DNA of 32,088 bases from an uncultured Planctomycetales bacterium (lineage in GTDB: Bacteria; Planctomycetota; Planctomycetia; Isosphaerales; Isosphaeraceae). Shown piece by piece: positions 31,949 through 32,088 of the stretch. The position numbers and the translations under genes are program-made. The stretch spans positions 1 to 32,088 of the forward strand of contig CAIYJE010000032.1 of the NCBI GenBank assembly GCA_903926465.1. Reading direction: 5' to 3'. The notes under the pieces were generated by a model that was not told where the DNA came from, did no database searches, and worked only from the letters and a program-made list of their open reading frames with translations. Each line of letters begins with the position of its first letter. Positions within the stretch are counted from its first letter, which is position 1.

Positions 31949-32088
31949 CAGGGCGATTGCACCATAAGTCATTATCCGAGCAGCACTTTTTCGAGATAGC
32001 TCTCGTCCCAACCGGCCGTGAGCCGTTTGTTTTTTATGCCGACCTTCAGCGTGGTCTCGTTCTTCAGCAAGCCGAGTGCGGCGCGGCG
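31949..32088 (-). mobile_element. ISAs1-like insertion sequence, terminal part
   Basis: The element runs from about 31949 off the right edge. Its end CAGGGCGATTGCACCATAAG (31949-31968) resembles the terminal repeats of ISAs1-family elements, and the transposase frame stops only four bases inside this sequence. The boundary coincides with the loss of sulfatase similarity. Target duplication cannot be seen because the other end is outside the window. Confidence 0.7.
31972..32088 (-). CDS. ISAs1-family transposase, C-terminal 38 residues
   Basis: The frame reads RRAALGLLKNETTLKVGIKN, then KRLTAGWDESYLEKVLLG and a TAA stop. The pattern L-x-L-L-K-x-x-T-x-K-x-G-I-x-x-K-R-x-x-A-G-W-D-x-x-Y-L-x-x-V-L is typical of the very end of ISAs1 (H-repeat-associated) transposases, a DDE family. 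The catalytic core is beyond the window, so whether the enzyme is intact is unknown. It reads on the same strand as the sulfatase it interrupts. The family call is from motif memory. Confidence 0.72.
   Translation of the reverse strand, partial: RRAALGLLKNETTLKVGIKNKRLTAGWDESYLEKVLLG

Overview
The window looks like chromosomal DNA from a planctomycete. The main evidence is the gene content: four DUF1501 proteins with twin-arginine signals, a cytochrome-type PSCyt1/DUF1549/DUF1553 protein paired with one of them, a TIGR03009-like secreted protein, a sulfatase remnant and a lysine/glutamate-repeat metalloprotease. Gene density is low, with long repeat-filled spacers. The family mix, especially the TIGR03009-like gene, would suit the Gemmatales branch, but that is only a guess. 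No rRNA, tRNA or CRISPR array is visible.

Layout. Both ends are cut by insertion sequences. On the left is the start of an IS630-like transposase (1-58, minus). On the right is the end of an ISAs1-like transposase (31972-32088, minus), which has broken a sulfatase gene. From 1.1 to 8.2 kb come small stand-alone genes: a secreted fasciclin protein, a secreted Spy/LTXXQ-like protein, a zinc-ribbon membrane protein, a short-chain dehydrogenase, a YgiD-type dioxygenase and a Tat-exported aldo/keto reductase. A rhomboid protease follows on the minus strand. A large secreted zinc metalloprotease with 14 PKKEE repeats lies at 10.0-12.7 kb. From 13 to 19.5 kb there are two orphan DUF1501 genes, a small DUF6941-like gene and the TIGR03009-like gene.

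From 19.8 to 29.4 kb a run of five plus-strand genes begins at a good sigma70-type promoter: an NfeD-like membrane protein with two ClpP-like domains, a secreted coiled-coil protein with an acidic His-rich tail, the PSCyt1/DUF1549/DUF1553 protein, its DUF1501 partner 15 bases downstream, and another DUF1501. A probable outer-membrane beta-barrel protein follows.

Almost every product is predicted to be exported or membrane-bound, so the window mostly encodes cell-envelope and extracytoplasmic functions. I see no defence island, phage or biosynthetic cluster. The less ordinary signals are (i) a family of about 100-190 bp intergenic repeats with at least four full or partial copies, (ii) several long perfect palindromes between genes, (iii) a LamG-like domain inserted near the C-terminus of the DUF1553 protein, (iv) loss of the nucleophile serine in the second ClpP-like domain of the NfeD protein, and (v) the insertion of an ISAs1-like element into a sulfatase gene. 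Start sites were chosen by Shine-Dalgarno match and signal-peptide position where possible; several differ from the longest open frame.
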